Shown here: piece after piece, positions 36,460-48,670 of the stretch
How positions within the stretch are numbered: position 1 is the stretch's first letter
Layout: every line of letters begins with the position of its first letter
Source of the DNA: Druceiella hillmani
Taxonomy: Eukaryota; Arthropoda; Insecta; Lepidoptera; Hepialidae
DNA: 64,000 bases
NCBI GenBank assembly: GCA_039881145.1
Contig: JAYKKI010000127.1
Span: 992,001 to 1,056,000, forward strand
Reading direction: 5' to 3'
Translations under genes and position numbers: made by a program
The notes under the pieces: model-generated
Told to the model about the DNA's origin: nothing
Seen by the model: only the letters and a program-made list of their open reading frames with translations
The model's database searches: none

Positions 36460-36737
36460 GAGGTCGGACCGCATTTCTCTCTGGTAACTTCAGGCCCGCA
36501 TTTCTCTTGGATTGTCCCAAGTGTAATTCCAGAAAACGTATCACATATTTCTTTCAATATATTCCTGTGTATATATCTATAAAAACTAGTTAGCACAAAA
36601 TTCCTATAACGGTCTGCTAAGCCGTGCATACCTAGGAATTCTTTAACTTCGATGTGTGGAATTATTAGTACCTGCGTAAAAATATTATTTACGCCACCAT
36701 ATTGATTACTTACTACGTCTGTTTTATCTCGTATCAA
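36438..36737 (-). CDS. Unrecognised 99-codon frame
   Basis: It is one of the longest non-repetitive open frames in the window and has ordinary amino-acid composition, unlike its Ile/Lys/Asn-rich neighbours. It contains 'LGMHGLADRYRNFVLTSFYR', then 'KEICDTFSG', and a repeated 'REKCGP' motif near the C-terminus created by a duplicated 'AGAGAAATGCGG' word. The first codon is TTG; the first ATG is about 33 codons in. 'TTTTTACGCAG' inside the frame could be a splice acceptor. I recognise no family. It could be an exon, a TE remnant or chance. Confidence 0.25.
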   Translation of the reverse strand: MIRDKTDVVSNQYGGVNNIFTQVLIIPHIEVKEFLGMHGLADRYRNFVLTSFYRYIHRNILKEICDTFSGITLGTIQEKCGPEVTREKCGPTSNQFPIF

Positions 36738-37533
36738 AGAGTTATGAAGATATTAAAAACACATATTTATTAACAAAAGAGGAAGAGGTTATATTATTTA
36801 ATTGAATCTCCTAACTATGATGATCCAAGTCATTTGAGTATTAAATTCTAACAATAGTCTGTGTGTGTGTATTTCACAGAGATACGTTTGGTACCTCCTT
36901 CTAAATAGCCAGAAATATTTAGAATAAATTTGGCGTACAGATTCACACTCATATTTTAATAATAATTATGATATGGGAAGTATTAAATCTACCGTTGTCA
37001 CATACTATTCCAGTACCACTAATTAACCATGACGATGTATACTATTATATGCAGAATCTTTAAAAAAATCGGAAAAACTTCAAAATGTATCTTTATTCTC
37101 AGTAATATTTTGACGGATGACAACTTCCGTTGTATAAACTTTTCTTTCATATAATATACCATCTTCTCAGCTTAAATTATGTCATTATTTCATTTCATTA
37201 AATTCCAAGTCTTGCCTACTTGAAGCCTTAGACTATGCTTCGAAAACTTACTCATTTTACTAATTTCCAAACACATTCACACCTCATACGAAACATTCTT
37301 GCCATTTCTAGCAGTAAAACTCCAAAACAAACGTGATCCTCACACAAGAAATATTCTCGACCAATGTCATAAAAGATAAACTGAAAAATTCCTCTTCTGC
37401 ACGCTAGTCCTTCTGCTCTTTTATGTCAATGTGTGTATTTAAATTTTAGTTACCCTTGTTTATATTGTTTCTTCCTTTACAGATTAACAGACAATCAATT
37501 TTTGAAAACCTGGGCCTATGGTCAATTTGAAGA

Positions 37534-37610
37534 GTTGCTCCTGTAATAATAAGTCCGCCATATGTAATTACGGGAAAGTTTTTAAATAAATAAAGAAATA
37601 AAGTGATTCC
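37534..37610 (+). repeat. LINE or SINE 3' tail
   Basis: 'GTTGCTCCTGTAATAATAAG', 'TCCGCCATATG' and a 'TAAATAAATAAAGAAATAAA' tail ending 'GTGATTCC' match the tail of the SINE at 25301-25500. The upstream body differs and contains no B box, so this may be the partner LINE or a differently headed SINE. Confidence 0.55.
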
Positions 37611-37991
37611 ATCAAGATCACAATAACGCAGCTATATATTAAATGCTATTACTTTTAATTAATTTTCTTTTTGTTTTCTTACAAATACTAGCAGCATCGT
37701 AACTCTCTTTCCGCACAATATCGGAATAGCCTATTTGTTATTTTTTCTGTCTCATCTAGCTAATGCGAGAAGATCATTCGGCCGAAAAATTATGTCGTAT
37801 GAATCATTTGCTTTCACGCTTCCGTGAACTCTTTTTACGATTTGACAAATGCTCCGTTAGGTTGCTACCTAAGAGGAAAGCATCCCTAAACTCCATCTAT
37901 GTCCATGTCAATCCATATCTTCGTCCTCTGTAATAATCAAACTTTATGCTGTGCTACTTACACGTCAAAATAAATTCATTATAATGGGATC

Positions 37992-37992
<1 letters not shown>

Positions 37993-38051
<59 letters not shown>

Positions 38052-38055
38052 TTAT
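37993..38055. repeat. TA microsatellite
   Basis: Near-pure TA tract. It lies about 175 bp upstream of the second mariner fossil. Confidence 0.95.
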
Positions 38056-38229
38056 CAGCAATTATAAATATGCTACTTTCTCCGACTGATTTCCGGAATG
38101 TTACAGATGGAGAATATTTCTAGTAGGGTATATAAAAAGTGCAGATTTCGAATTTCTGTTCAGTTTGTAACTGAGTAAATAACTAGTAAAGAATTATTTA
38201 GAAATGGAAGTATTTTGAAGTGAACTTAG

Positions 38230-38523
38230 AGACTTTTTCTTCATGAATATCGTTTAGGGCGAAAAACCAGCGAAGCATCACACAATGTATACACAACGAT
38301 GGATGAAGGTGTGCTTCCTTACGACAGAGCCAAGCACTGTTTCCAATGATTTAAAGATGGGAATTTTGACTTGTCCGATAAACTTCATCCAAAGCCACTT
38401 CCTACAATTGATTTAGAAAAATTTAAAAACCTTATTGAAAGAAATGCCAGATTAACGTCTTGTGGTTTGGTAGAGCTATTTTTATGTTATTATAATACAA
38501 CGGAAAACAACTTCATACTTTGA
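38230..38523 (+). pseudogene. Mariner transposase fossil (N-terminal HTH half)
   Basis: A frame with a single internal stop reads 'FLHEYRLGRKTSEASHNV', then 'FKDGNFDLSDKLHPKPL' and 'IDLEKFKNLIERNARLTS'. This is the order of the mariner N-terminal helix-turn-helix region (F..G..ASEA..NI, RWF..FRSGDFSL.D.PRSGRP, D...L..L.E..PR.T). It ends at TGA 38521. No catalytic half follows. It is a different part of the protein from the 16.5-kb fossil, so the two could come from the same or different families. Confidence 0.8.
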
Positions 38524-39064
38524 AAAAGAAGTGCAAATATTTTTTTCGAGACCAATAATTCGTTTCCCACATTTTGTAATGCTTTAAATATATCCTGACA
38601 AGTACAGTTGTCGAAATAGTGAACCTTGGTAAATGTGAAGTAGAATATTTTGTTAGTGCTGCATGAGTATAATCGTTTTTCATTATTAATGGGATCGTTG
38701 AGATATTGAAAATTTTCTTAATTTATAGATAGAACTCGTCTAGATCAATAGAAGTCGGAAAAAGTATCACTCTAAAAGTATTTCGCATTAACATTTCATT
38801 TAGTTTCTTTAAATTTGTATTGAATTTTACATCTTTGTTTGAGGTAACATTTAACAATTTAGCAGTCATCGTTACTTACATTAATATTAGATAACGAATC
38901 TAGTGTGCGGTTATATGATGGGTCTTTTAAGCAATTGAAGCTCTGGATTTAACATCGTAAGTATTTAAATATAAAGGACCAAGATCAACCAAATGGTAAA
39001 AAGGATTTTCCGGCGATCGCTGAGTTTGAACAGGCTTGTGAATTTGTGGTTGAAGTAAACTGGT

Positions 39065-39665
39065 TTAGGGTTGTGGGTCATTAATATTTAAAAGACTCCG
39101 ATTGAAAAGTTTCTGTTGAATTGAGTTTACGGGGTAGCGAGATAATACGTCTGCGTTGCTGTTCATTTTTATATTCGATCTCGTATTCAAGCTCTTCTAA
39201 TTTCAGTTGCCACCTCACCAGTCTTGACCCGGAATCCTAGTAATTGAAAAGTCACACATAGTTTAAGTGATTTGTATCGGTCACGATTTTAAAACAATGT
39301 CCATACAAATAGAGAGAGTACACTTTAGTGACAAAAATGATCGCTAAACCTTCTTATTTGCTTACGCTGTAATTCGATTCAGCTTTATTTAGTATACACG
39401 AGACGTACGCAATAGGACGATCATTTTCTACCAACCCTTTGGACAGAATAATAGAGATTATGTAATCCAATGTGTCACATGTAAGCACAAATGGTTTAGA
39501 GAAATCATAATAAGCTGACTATAGGGAGGAAATTAATTTATTTTTTAAAGTTTTGAATGAGAGTTTTTGCTCATTTTGCCAGGCAAACATCCGTTTAAGG
39601 AGAGAGGTATAGCAATTTTGGAGGGGTATTCAGGGGCTTGGAAGGGACGAAAGTTGGTGTGACAA
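39065..39665 (-). pseudogene. Ty3/Gypsy pol fossil (RT thumb to RNase H and tether), copy 1
   Basis: The minus strand reads 'YPSKIAIPLSKRMFAW', then 'FKTLKNKLIS' (end of RT). RNase H follows with 'DFSKPFVLTCDTLDYIISII' (family KPF.L.TDAS..AIGAVL), 'DRPIAYVSCILNKAESNYSV' and 'YLYGHCFKIVTD'. After a frame change come 'LVRWQLKLEELEYEIEYK' and, in another frame, 'NSNADVLSRYP'. At least three frame changes or stops. It resembles the 17.6/297-type Gypsy group. The inverted paralogue lies at about 57500-57990. Confidence 0.9.
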
Positions 39666-39769
39666 CATAAGGGAGGTGTGTTTACTTTGGGTTTGTATTT
39701 ACATTATATATTGTCGAATCTTTATTTAAATATTTCTTATTCAAATTTTGATTTTCAGAAAGATCATCA

Positions 39770-40115
39770 TTACTATGAATTTGGGGCTGGTTACCCTGTA
39801 TATTAGTTAATTACTTTTTAATAAGGAATGACTCAATTATATGAATTTGTGACCACTTACCGTATTTATTAGTTAATAATTTGTTAATACAAAAGGAATC
39901 GTAATTACTATTCATTTGAGTTGGTTACCCTATTTGTTAGTGATTTGTTAATATAAGAGAAATCATCATTAATATACATTTTGGGTCTGGTTACCTTGTT
40001 TTTTACTTAATGACTGAATAATTTACCTAATATAGATAATTTACTTAGAAATTTAAAATAGATAATTCACTACAATGAGTTCGGGGCCGATTACCCTGTT
40101 TGTTAGCTACTAATT
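39770..40115 (+). repeat. Minisatellite, about 67-bp unit, five units
   Basis: Each unit contains 'GAATTTGGGGCTGGTTACCC' or a variant, then 'TATTAGTTAAT', then 'AATAAGGAAT'. Units begin near 39781, 39848, 39917, 39982 and 40083. The inverted counterpart lies at 56810-57440. Confidence 0.7.
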
Positions 40116-40343
40116 TTGATACCAAATTGTTTAGATAGGTATGGTTAGTATCGGCTTGATATGCTGTATCATAGCATTGTCTTTCACGATGCTTATTGGA
40201 CAATTTTACAAGTTCAAATTAGGTTTATTATTGTTAATTTTCTGCTCTCTGTGCTGTCTCTGGTTAACTCTGTGCTATTCGAAATTTACTTTTTTTTAAA
40301 TTGTGATTATAACGTGTAAATGTGTAATAGCGCTTATATAGTT

Positions 40344-40465
40344 ATCAGAACTGCTCATTGCCTTCTTTTTGATGGTGATTTAAAATTCTTCGTAGGTGTT
40401 GATAGTCAATTTGACAATAATCTGTTCCAACATGATATCGATTCAGTATTCCAATGAAATGAGAA
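40344..40465 (+). pseudogene. Non-LTR RT active-site fossil (left-arm copy)
   Basis: Reads 'RTAHCLLFDGDLKFFVGVDS' and 'LFQHDIDSVF'. The paralogue at 56460-56590 has 'CLVFTDDLKLFFGVNG', so the catalytic Asp pair of the (F/Y)xDD box is broken here. The rest of the LINE is missing from this arm, replaced at 40470 by sequence that lies at about 53310 in the other arm. This is therefore a deletion derivative. Confidence 0.75.
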
Positions 40466-42139
40466 AATGGGGCAAACGCTTAGGCCAATAATAATCTATT
40501 GTAATAATTGAAATAATTTAAGACTATCAATATTAAAAATCATTCGGTTGAAAAATATGATCTAGGTGTAATTTTAGTAGTTCGTTTGTACTTTTTCCAA
40601 ATGTAAATTTATTTCCATTCGTTAAAATTCAGTACCTAAAATGGATAAACTTAACCCAATTAACCTATCAGTTCTTCTGTTTATTTGCCACAACCTATTT
40701 CTATAATGACCACGTAACCAAGGGAGAATGCACAAAAATTACGGGTTAGATGAGTAATCAATTTCTTTTTTGACCCCATTTTTGGGATATTTAATTGAAG
40801 TCAGTGAAATGGAAAATATGAAAATATAAACTTCATTTACCTACTAGACACAAATATTAAAAGGGGGGGGTAACAAAATGTTTTTTTTAAATTTATATCT
40901 ATAAAAACAGCGATAGAGTAATTGAAATATTCTAAATAGATGAGCGTCATATACATCCATCTAATTTCAATTATGATGGAACATTCCTATTTAGCAAACT
41001 AGATTTGTCCTTAACCGCGTTTTTGTATAAGATATTTAAAACCACTATCGTGTTAAATGACATTTAATATGGGCATGGAAATGCTATAAAAAATATGTTT
41101 ATTATGTTTTACAATCCGGGGTAAAATATTCAATCTATTTTTCCAGCCTTGAAAAGAAATTTTTAAATTTCAACTTTTATTAGTTTCTTCAATCCCTTAT
41201 TTCTTATTATTTCTATTAATTTTTCCTTGTAATATTAAAGACCATTTCATGTATGAACTTGAAAATTTATGATGACTTATAAAGTATATTATTTCAAGCT
41301 ATATATAGATGATAAATATAGAAATTACACAGATGATATAAATTCAAACTAATTTCATTTCTTTCGTATTTTTGAAATTGATTCATGAATATGGTCAGTG
41401 TTTTTTTAATAAATAGTAATTTTCAAAATTTGTATGCTGAATATCAAAATCCATATCGTGGAAAAGTTGACACTTGGAGAGGCTGCTCCTTGAATCCATT
41501 GTTGGTCTATATAATCGCCTAAAGAAATTTTATGGAAACTACCAAATATTAGAGTGCATAGTTTGGTATATATTTTAAGTGATTCTAATTCTTGTAATAT
41601 AAATTTTCTTCAAATACTCCTTAATCAGAGGCTCTAATTTTATAGGTATTCAAATAAAAAAAAATTCGGGTCCATTTTTAAGAAAATGTTTGATTTTTTA
41701 AACTTTTTCTTACTTATGTTGTAAGTTTCATAGCCTACATGTGAAAACATTACCGAATTATAAATAAGAAATTACCAAAAAGATATGAGTGCGAAGGACA
41801 ATATTTAGGAGAGAATACGCATAACAAAAAATATACTAAACCTGACCGATACAACATGTTAACTTGATAAGACATTACAACGTATTCATTTTCACGCTTT
41901 TTCTTTAATTTCATCTATAATTTTTTGCCTGTAAAGTCAGGTTTCCCTTAAGTGAAATTGAATTCATTTTATAGTAAATATCATGACAAGGCGCGGATTT
42001 GCTATTGTGTTTCTTGGATGATTTTGTAATCAGTTCGGAAATTTTCAGTCGTTCCAGAATTTTTAATATTTTTATACATATACACAATTAAATGAAACTA
42101 AGTGATGTAGTATTATTTCTACTTTCTTTAATTTCTTTA

Positions 42140-42180
42140 CCACGACCTAGGTTTCGTTGTATTACAACATCTTCAGGTGG
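42140..42180 (-). ncRNA. Hammerhead-ribozyme-like segment (consensus)
   Basis: Read on the minus strand, 41 nt: stem I strand CCAC, core CUGAAGA (fits CUGANGA), one extra U, stem II GUUGU with loop AAU and ACAAC, GAAA, a 3-bp stem III with a UA loop (ACC and GGU), C17 as the predicted cleavage nucleotide, and GUGG closing stem I. Stem I is open-ended, giving type I topology. An extra nucleotide after A9 is known from a natural viroid hammerhead. Activity is inferred only. Confidence 0.5.
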
Positions 42181-42238
42181 ATATTAGCAGATTCTTTATC
42201 TAGAGATAGATTTTTATTTAGAGATCTTTGCTAATATC

Positions 42239-42279
42239 GCACCTGAAGATGTTGTAATACAACGAAACCCAGGTCGTGC
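42239..42279 (+). ncRNA. Hammerhead-ribozyme-like segment with stem I covariation
   Basis: Same fold as the consensus, but stem I is GCAC with GUGC instead of CCAC with GUGG, so the outer C-G pair has become G-C. The stem III loop is CA instead of UA. Core CUGAAGA, GAAA and GUC are intact. Confidence 0.5.
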
Positions 42280-42375
42280 TATAGAAATTAAAGAAAGTAG
42301 AAATAATACAACATCACGTAGTTTCATTTAAGTGTGAATAATGAATTTCTACAAAATTAAGCCAAATATATTCAA

Positions 42376-42411
42376 TATGTATATATATATATATATATAT
42401 ATAGATATACA

Positions 42412-42476
<65 letters not shown>

Positions 42477-42480
42477 ATAC
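42376..42480. repeat. TA microsatellite
   Basis: TA tract directly abutting the long end of fold-back copy 5. The homologous tract in the inverted arm is at 51361-51466. Confidence 0.95.
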
Positions 42481-45400
42481 AAAAAATATGCTATTTAAAT
42501 TTGATTTTATTATTTTATAAGCATTTTTATGCCATTATCAATTTCTACTCGACAAAAGTTTGTGAACCTTAAGGATTCTAACTCCGATTTAACAAGAAAT
42601 AGACCAACTGAGCTTTATGCATTACGCATCGACGAGCTATAATCTGTATTTTGTTATAATTAATGAATCCCTAGTATTACATTATCCGGTATTGATTTAT
42701 TGTCGGTAAATAGGTTTCAATTGACGATTCAAGTTTCCATGATTTCTTATCCTATTCATCAACTTACATAAATTTACCAGTCGTCTTTCACCTGACTTTC
42801 CAATAAATAACTCAATTTCTAATTATATAAATGTTTTCGAAAATATTTATTATTTTAAGAAAACTCGCATTATGTTATAAAAAATAGGTGACAAATTTTG
42901 CGTAGAAGTCAATAACAATGAATTTCCTACAAAACAATCAAGGAAGACTTAATCAAGTCACTGATTCAACTGAGTAAAGATTTGTTTATTTATTTATTTA
43001 TCAATCAATGAATCATGATATTGTCACGTGATATGACATTGCCTATATTTCACTTAACGGTCGGTAGCACACATCTCAAAATGGTTCTTTTTTCTAAATA
43101 AAGAAGGTAAACATTGTATACTATTTTATGCGATATGTATTAGTTTATAAATCTCAATTTGTTTTTTCAGACAATAATAATAACTTTTACATAAAATTAT
43201 ATCTTCCCAATATAAATATAAAAAAATATATATTTTTAATATTAATACTTAGTACGAGGTTGTAGTTACGGCGACAAGAAAACTGTATTAATAATAAAAT
43301 ATCAATCTTCAAATCAGGTTAAACGAAAAATAAAACAATATTTATATCTCCTAAATAAAAAAAAGATAAACGTAATTAAATTAAGAGACTGTAATAAATT
43401 AGATGCTTCAGTAATTTACTTTTGAAAAGTGACTATCTGAAAAAAGAAATACACGTAGCCGGATCATGTTTTCAAATTAGATCTTCTAGCTATTTATTCT
43501 AGCTATTACTGCAAGGCTTTCAGATTTCTTATGAAAAGGGTTCATACGGAGCCATATAAATCTCGCAGAAACGACTATCTCGATTAGAATTCTGCAGCTT
43601 ATAAATTATGTAAGATGTTGATTTGTAACAATAGTTTTAACAATTTGTTTATACTGGGATATGTTTAGAAAAGAAATCGAGAACTGAAATCCTTTTAGTT
43701 GAGGCATATGTTGCATAATCACAAATAAAAAAAGTTTCAATACCACGTGTTGTATCTGCAAAATAAAACGAAATCTACATTTTATGGAATAGAGCGAATT
43801 TATTGTCATATTTATAGGAATTTCGTGATGATTGTATATAGTTTAAAGCATCTTAAAGTTAAAATTAAATTGTTAATGTTTATAGAAAATTAACTTTTAT
43901 CAATGGTGCACATTAAAAAAAATGTTTGAACTGGGTACCTTTTAAAAAATTAACGATTTACTCCACAGCGCAAGGAAATATTTCTTATGAGTATTTTTAG
44001 ATGGAAACTGGTATGCCTTTTTTGAACAATATTTGGTTTTGGTTACGATTTTTATTTGTATTTTATCCTCCTTTGTAAATCAAAACAATAATGTGCTCTA
44101 TTTAAAAATTTGGTTTAATTTTTTCAATGAAAAGATTTACATTAAAATTTGGTTTAATGGAAATCTCTTCAATAGAAAGAGATAATGCCAAATTCCATTC
44201 AATTCCAAATGAGATTATTAGTAAACAAAGTACAGTAAGAATTAACGTGTACTAAATCTTTTTGTTATTTTTACGTTAGGATTGCAATATGGATTTATTT
44301 TTATTTTATTCCAATTATGCGATAAATAATAATTTATGTTGCAGGCTGGAAAACAGCGTCTTAGTCTCTGCCCCACTGGGCCGATTTATGTAATTCCGAG
44401 ATATATAAAAATAATATAAATTATTAATGTTAAAAATTTAGGCTGACATTATTTTTTCCAAAATATGCCTGGCACTAAAAATAATCATAGAAAATAAAAG
44501 TCGAATAAAAACAAATCCTTATAGATTATAAAAAAACACAGCTTTATAGTTTGTGTGCGTTGCATGATGATACTGACACTTATTGGAACAAAATTATATG
44601 TCAAAATATTTTTTTTTCAATATCTTTATGCTAAATATTCCGTATACGTATATTTGTTATTTAGTACCAATTTTCTGCCTTATTAATTCCCTCTATGTAG
44701 TTTATGAATCACACTAGAAAGACAATCGAATATAATCTATTATCATTAATGCAGTTATTTTACTTCTGCTTTAAAACGTAAATGATACTACAGCATTTAT
44801 GGATATAGATTTCGTACACGTCGTGGTATCGAATATTTTTACATAATGTTTTAAATCTTTCATTATTGGATGATTGATATCATGGTTTGTCAATTTTTTT
44901 CCGTTTAATTCCAAAATTCATATTGGTGAAAGTGTAGTTTAATAGGTATTTACAATATTATTAGGTGTAACAGTGTATTGAGTGAGCTAATACAGTTTTA
45001 AGTAAGTAAATATTGATTATTGTAAATAATTTAATAATGTTATGGTGAAATACAATGGATTGGGTGAATATTCGTTCACTGATTAAATATATATTAGATA
45101 TAGATATATATATTAGATATATTGGATATAATCTCTAGATAGTAATAGATATATTAGATATAATCTCTTTTGAAATAGAATAGGATATAAATAGTCACGG
45201 AATTGAAACCTATTTGGCCTAAATAAATTTTTCAGCATATTTTACTTACTTTATTTGAATATTTACTTCGATTATACTTACAGGAAAAAAATTATTGAAG
45301 TTCGTTTCTGATTTATCGTAACTCACATATTTCTTTTTTTATTTTGACAATAAATTTAAAATCGTTCGCCCTTTTCAGTGAGCACGTAACAAATTTCACA

Positions 45401-46702
45401 TTTCTTTACGACGAGTTCGATGTCTTGCTAAAAGCTAAACAATGTAAGAATATTGGCTCACGTCGGAAAGTCATCGTCTATATCTTACGTTAAATTCTGG
45501 ATTAAATTCGAGTACCATTTGAATTGACAAAGATTCACTTTATGCCGCCGAGTGAGTAGTTATTTTCTGTTTTATGTGTTTTGAACGCGTGGGACGATTG
45601 CACTCTGGTCCTCTGCGTCCTTATGACTTCAACTTGGTATTGAATTTCCACTGGATGTCATCGACTTTCAGGCTTCTTACGACGAAGGTTAACTTCCTTA
45701 GATTGGTTGATTCCATTGCATTCTGTCGCGTTGTTTCTTTTTTTTTTTTTTTGATACACTGAACTGTTGCATGTGATCTTTCATTAAAAAATTAAATTGA
45801 TCTAAATTGCCTTCCTGTTTTTTATGGTAGAGTTTATAACTTTTGTGTCATCTATCTGTTACTATTCTCCATTTTTATCCACTGATTTACTTACTAAATT
45901 ACCATCGATGCTATATTAATAATCAAGGCGTCCTACTTGCAATTTTTAAAAAAATAAGAGCTAGAAAATAATAAGTCCTTAACAATCCAAACAGAAAGTA
46001 TTTTTGGAAATATTTGTCAATTCAGAGCATGATTAAGGAATGATCACGGAAATTGTTCATGTAACGCTAAATAAAACTTTTAAAATATGAAATGCATAAT
46101 CAATAAGAAATATTTAGATTGAAAATACAGATTAATTTGAGGAAGTAGTGAGGTTCATTTCGGATATGTACTTAAAAGCAAACAAAGGAGTTTAAAAAGT
46201 TCTATTTTTCTGCTATAAGAACTAATCACATTTACTTTCCGGTCATCAGCACAATAGGATATCTATTTTTTCTTCCCTGTTATCCACAAAATTTTCATTC
46301 ACTGGAAATCGTAATATGTGTTCCCCAAAGTTATGAAAGGATTCACTATGGCATCAAATCTCAGTTCACAATATAGAAGTACAAGGATTAAATCATTCAT
46401 AAAATTTGGTAATTAATCAGTTTGTCATATACACCTATTTTCGTGGCCACCACAGTTTTTAAAGGTGTCGTGGCTTGTCGCAGGTAAACCATTCCGAGAC
46501 ACTGAAAGACTAAATTTTTTGCACTACTGATGCGCTAAAATCTAGAACATATTGAACTCAAAATTGCATATCAAGTCGAATGTACGACCGATTTCAAAGC
46601 TAGTTTCTGAACACGACTGCATGAGCGACCAATTACATTTATCCAATCTTGCACCGCCCAACAACCTGTCTGCTCGAGTGGAACTCGCACTAGTTAGTTT
46701 AG

Positions 46703-46752
46703 TAATTGCCTAAATGTATATAGCACTAGTTCCATATATATTTAGGCAATTA
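46703..46752. repeat. Hairpin gained in copy C
   Basis: 'TAATTGCCTAAATGTATA' and 'TATATATTTAGGCAATTA' are complementary with one mismatch. A direct repeat of 'GCACTAGTT' (46688 and 46723) spans the same segment. Copy D (62340-62360) has only the right half, so this is a local rearrangement. Confidence 0.75.
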
Positions 46753-46839
46753 TAAACATTTAATGGTACATAATATTCCTATTGCACTATTTAAAAACAA
46801 TTAATTACTTGGGAAAAAAATATACTGCCTGCTACATCT

Positions 46840-47262
46840 TTCACAGGCGTGCATTTAAAAAAAATTATTTGTTATGCGACATAAATACAAATTAACGATT
46901 TTCGGATTTTTTTCTTTTACTTTTGCTGTGAGTTCTTGCTTCTTATCAAATTTCATGACCTTAGTTTAACGGGAAATACCCTATAAATTTTGATTTATTT
47001 GCCAGTATCAAAATATGCGACATAAATTGTTATATTTTCAGGGTTCTTCTTCGTTGCGCTGAGTTGGAAGCATAATTTTTTTGCAGCTCGAATGACTGTA
47101 AGCCTAAGTATTTGATATTAATTTCAACATGATATCTCCACGTATTCCTGAGAAACAGGGTCTTGACCGATCGACAGATGGACAACAATAGACGGATAAG
47201 GGTTCCTTTTTTTTCTGAGCTTCGGAAACTGAAAAATATTTACTACTACTTTTTTCTCAGAT
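46840..47262 (+). repeat. AGACAGAC / 'TAAGGGTTCC' dispersed repeat in copy C
   Basis: Ends 'TTGACCGATCGACAGATGG', 'ATAAGGGTTCC', a poly-T, then 'CTTCGGAAACTGAAAAAT'. Upstream 'TCAAATTTCATGACC' and 'GTTTAACGGGAAATACCC' also match the insect repeat as I remember it. Present in copy D at about 62455-62850, absent from copy B. Confidence 0.6.
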
Positions 47263-48670
47263 AATTACTTAATTATAATAATTATATAATTGACTCTTTA
47301 TAGGTTTATTAAATTATAATTATTTATTTGTAAAATATTACGGTTTAATAATTAATCATGTTGCGATTTTTTACGTACAAATATGACCAACTTAAAGTAC
47401 TATTGAGTTTATTGAGTTAAATATAAATAAAAATTTTCGTTAAAGTATTGAAAACTAGGTATTTTAATTTTTAGTTTTTATTTCTTTGCACTTATTTTAG
47501 GTGTGAGAATTAGTTTAGCCACCGTAATCGCATTCTAAGATTCTGCCACGGTTTTATTTATGGAAGTTACAATTTAGTTGCATATTTAGGATTATGTTAT
47601 CGGGTGCTTTCACTGGGACAGTGAGCATCTCTTTTTAGTTAGTCTATCGGTATACAATCCATAATCAGTTACCAAAATTCAGAAGTGAAGGTATAAACCT
47701 TTAAATCATATCATGACCATTTATTTAAAATAAGACTTACAAAAAATGTACGTAATATACAACCTTTAACAATGATAAGATAATTATGAATTTGCATAAA
47801 CACACAAAAATATTTCTATGTATTTTCATATGCACTAAAACCATTTGTTAATGTTAGCTGTTAGAGAGGCAGATTTAATGACGATGTCTATTTACGGAGT
47901 AATATGATATTTAAATCAAACTTAAGTTCGAATGTGTTTGTGCAAATAATTTTCTTCCGCCATAATACCGCACGGGTTTAATAACACTTCAGACGTACCG
48001 TATTTCAGAGTTCACTTCATTATTTCTCAGTGTAGCGTAGGCCGCATGCATAGCTTACCTCTGAGCTCAGATAAAGCTTAAGTTGCCTGAATAATCAAGT
48101 TTATCGACTTAGTTACCGACGAACATGAAGAGTATTCTCCATGCGTTTATGTAATTATTACGTTAGTATTACATGGGATATTGGAGCGATTAAAATTTGT
48201 GTATTAAACATAGTCATTTAACAAAAATATTAAATTTAAATAATTTCGAAATTGGTCTGTAACTGAGCTTCGTGAATCAAGTCAAGGATTTCTCTCATAT
48301 ACTTACTTATCTATAATATGTTATTACATATTTCCTATTAAATTTCTCACAAAGATATCTATTGTTCATTCCACTTAATAAAACATTAGCAAAAATCGAC
48401 CAAGTGTAAAATATATTCATACTATATTTTTCAGTCACTTTTAATATTATTGACCTATAACTTCATATTTTTTTGTTTTCTAACTTACGTCCTATTGTCC
48501 GATACGTATGTCTATTTTTGCTTTGTTTATATGTTCGTAAATCTGAACATTTTTGGTGACGAGTTAATAAAAGTTTTAATTGGCATAATATAGACCATAT
48601 TATTCTAAAAGTACACATTTTACACTACACATATAATGTCACAAAATCAATAACAAGTGATTTTTTTTAC

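Larger units (their letters stand above)
42083..42379 (+). mobile_element. Fold-back hammerhead-like element, copy 5 (young, complete)
   Basis: Short end 'ACACAATTAAATGAAACTA' on the left, arm to about 42188, spacer with 'GATATTAGC'-like ends, then the inverted arm and long end 'AAATATATTCAATATG' running into the TA tract. The paralogous right arm (about 51465-51485) has a TA tract beside 'AATATTCAAAATTCTGG' with no element, so this insertion is younger than the inverted duplication. Both ribozyme-like segments look intact. Confidence 0.85.
39208..43665 (+). repeat. Large inverted duplication, left arm
   Basis: Matches 50165-57990 in inverted order with moderate divergence. Paired landmarks: Gypsy RNase H (39.2-39.6 and 57.5-57.99), minisatellite (39.8-40.1 and 56.8-57.4), LINE RT (40.35 and 56.55), the 'ATAGGTTGTGGCAAACAAAC' block (40.69 and 53.08), 'CCTGACTTTACAGGCAAAAA' (41.93 and 51.60), TA tract (42.4 and 51.4) and 'AAAGTCAGGTGAAAGACGAC' (42.79 and 51.06). 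The arms differ by fold-back insertions and by about 3.1 kb present only on the right. Confidence 0.85.
43225..48300 (+). repeat. Direct segmental duplication, unit 1 (includes long-repeat copy C)
   Basis: Matches 58800-63560 in the same orientation. Landmarks: 'GTAGCCGGATCATG' (43457) with 'GTAGCCGGACCAC' (59019), 'GACAATCGAATATAATC' (44721), 'GAATTGACAAAGATTCAC' (45521), 'GGTGTCGTGGCTTGTCGCAG' (46464) and 'AATACCGCACGGGTTTAATA' (47965). The part from 44650 on is the family shared with copies A and B. No gene recognised inside; its frames are not shared with unit 2. Confidence 0.8.
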
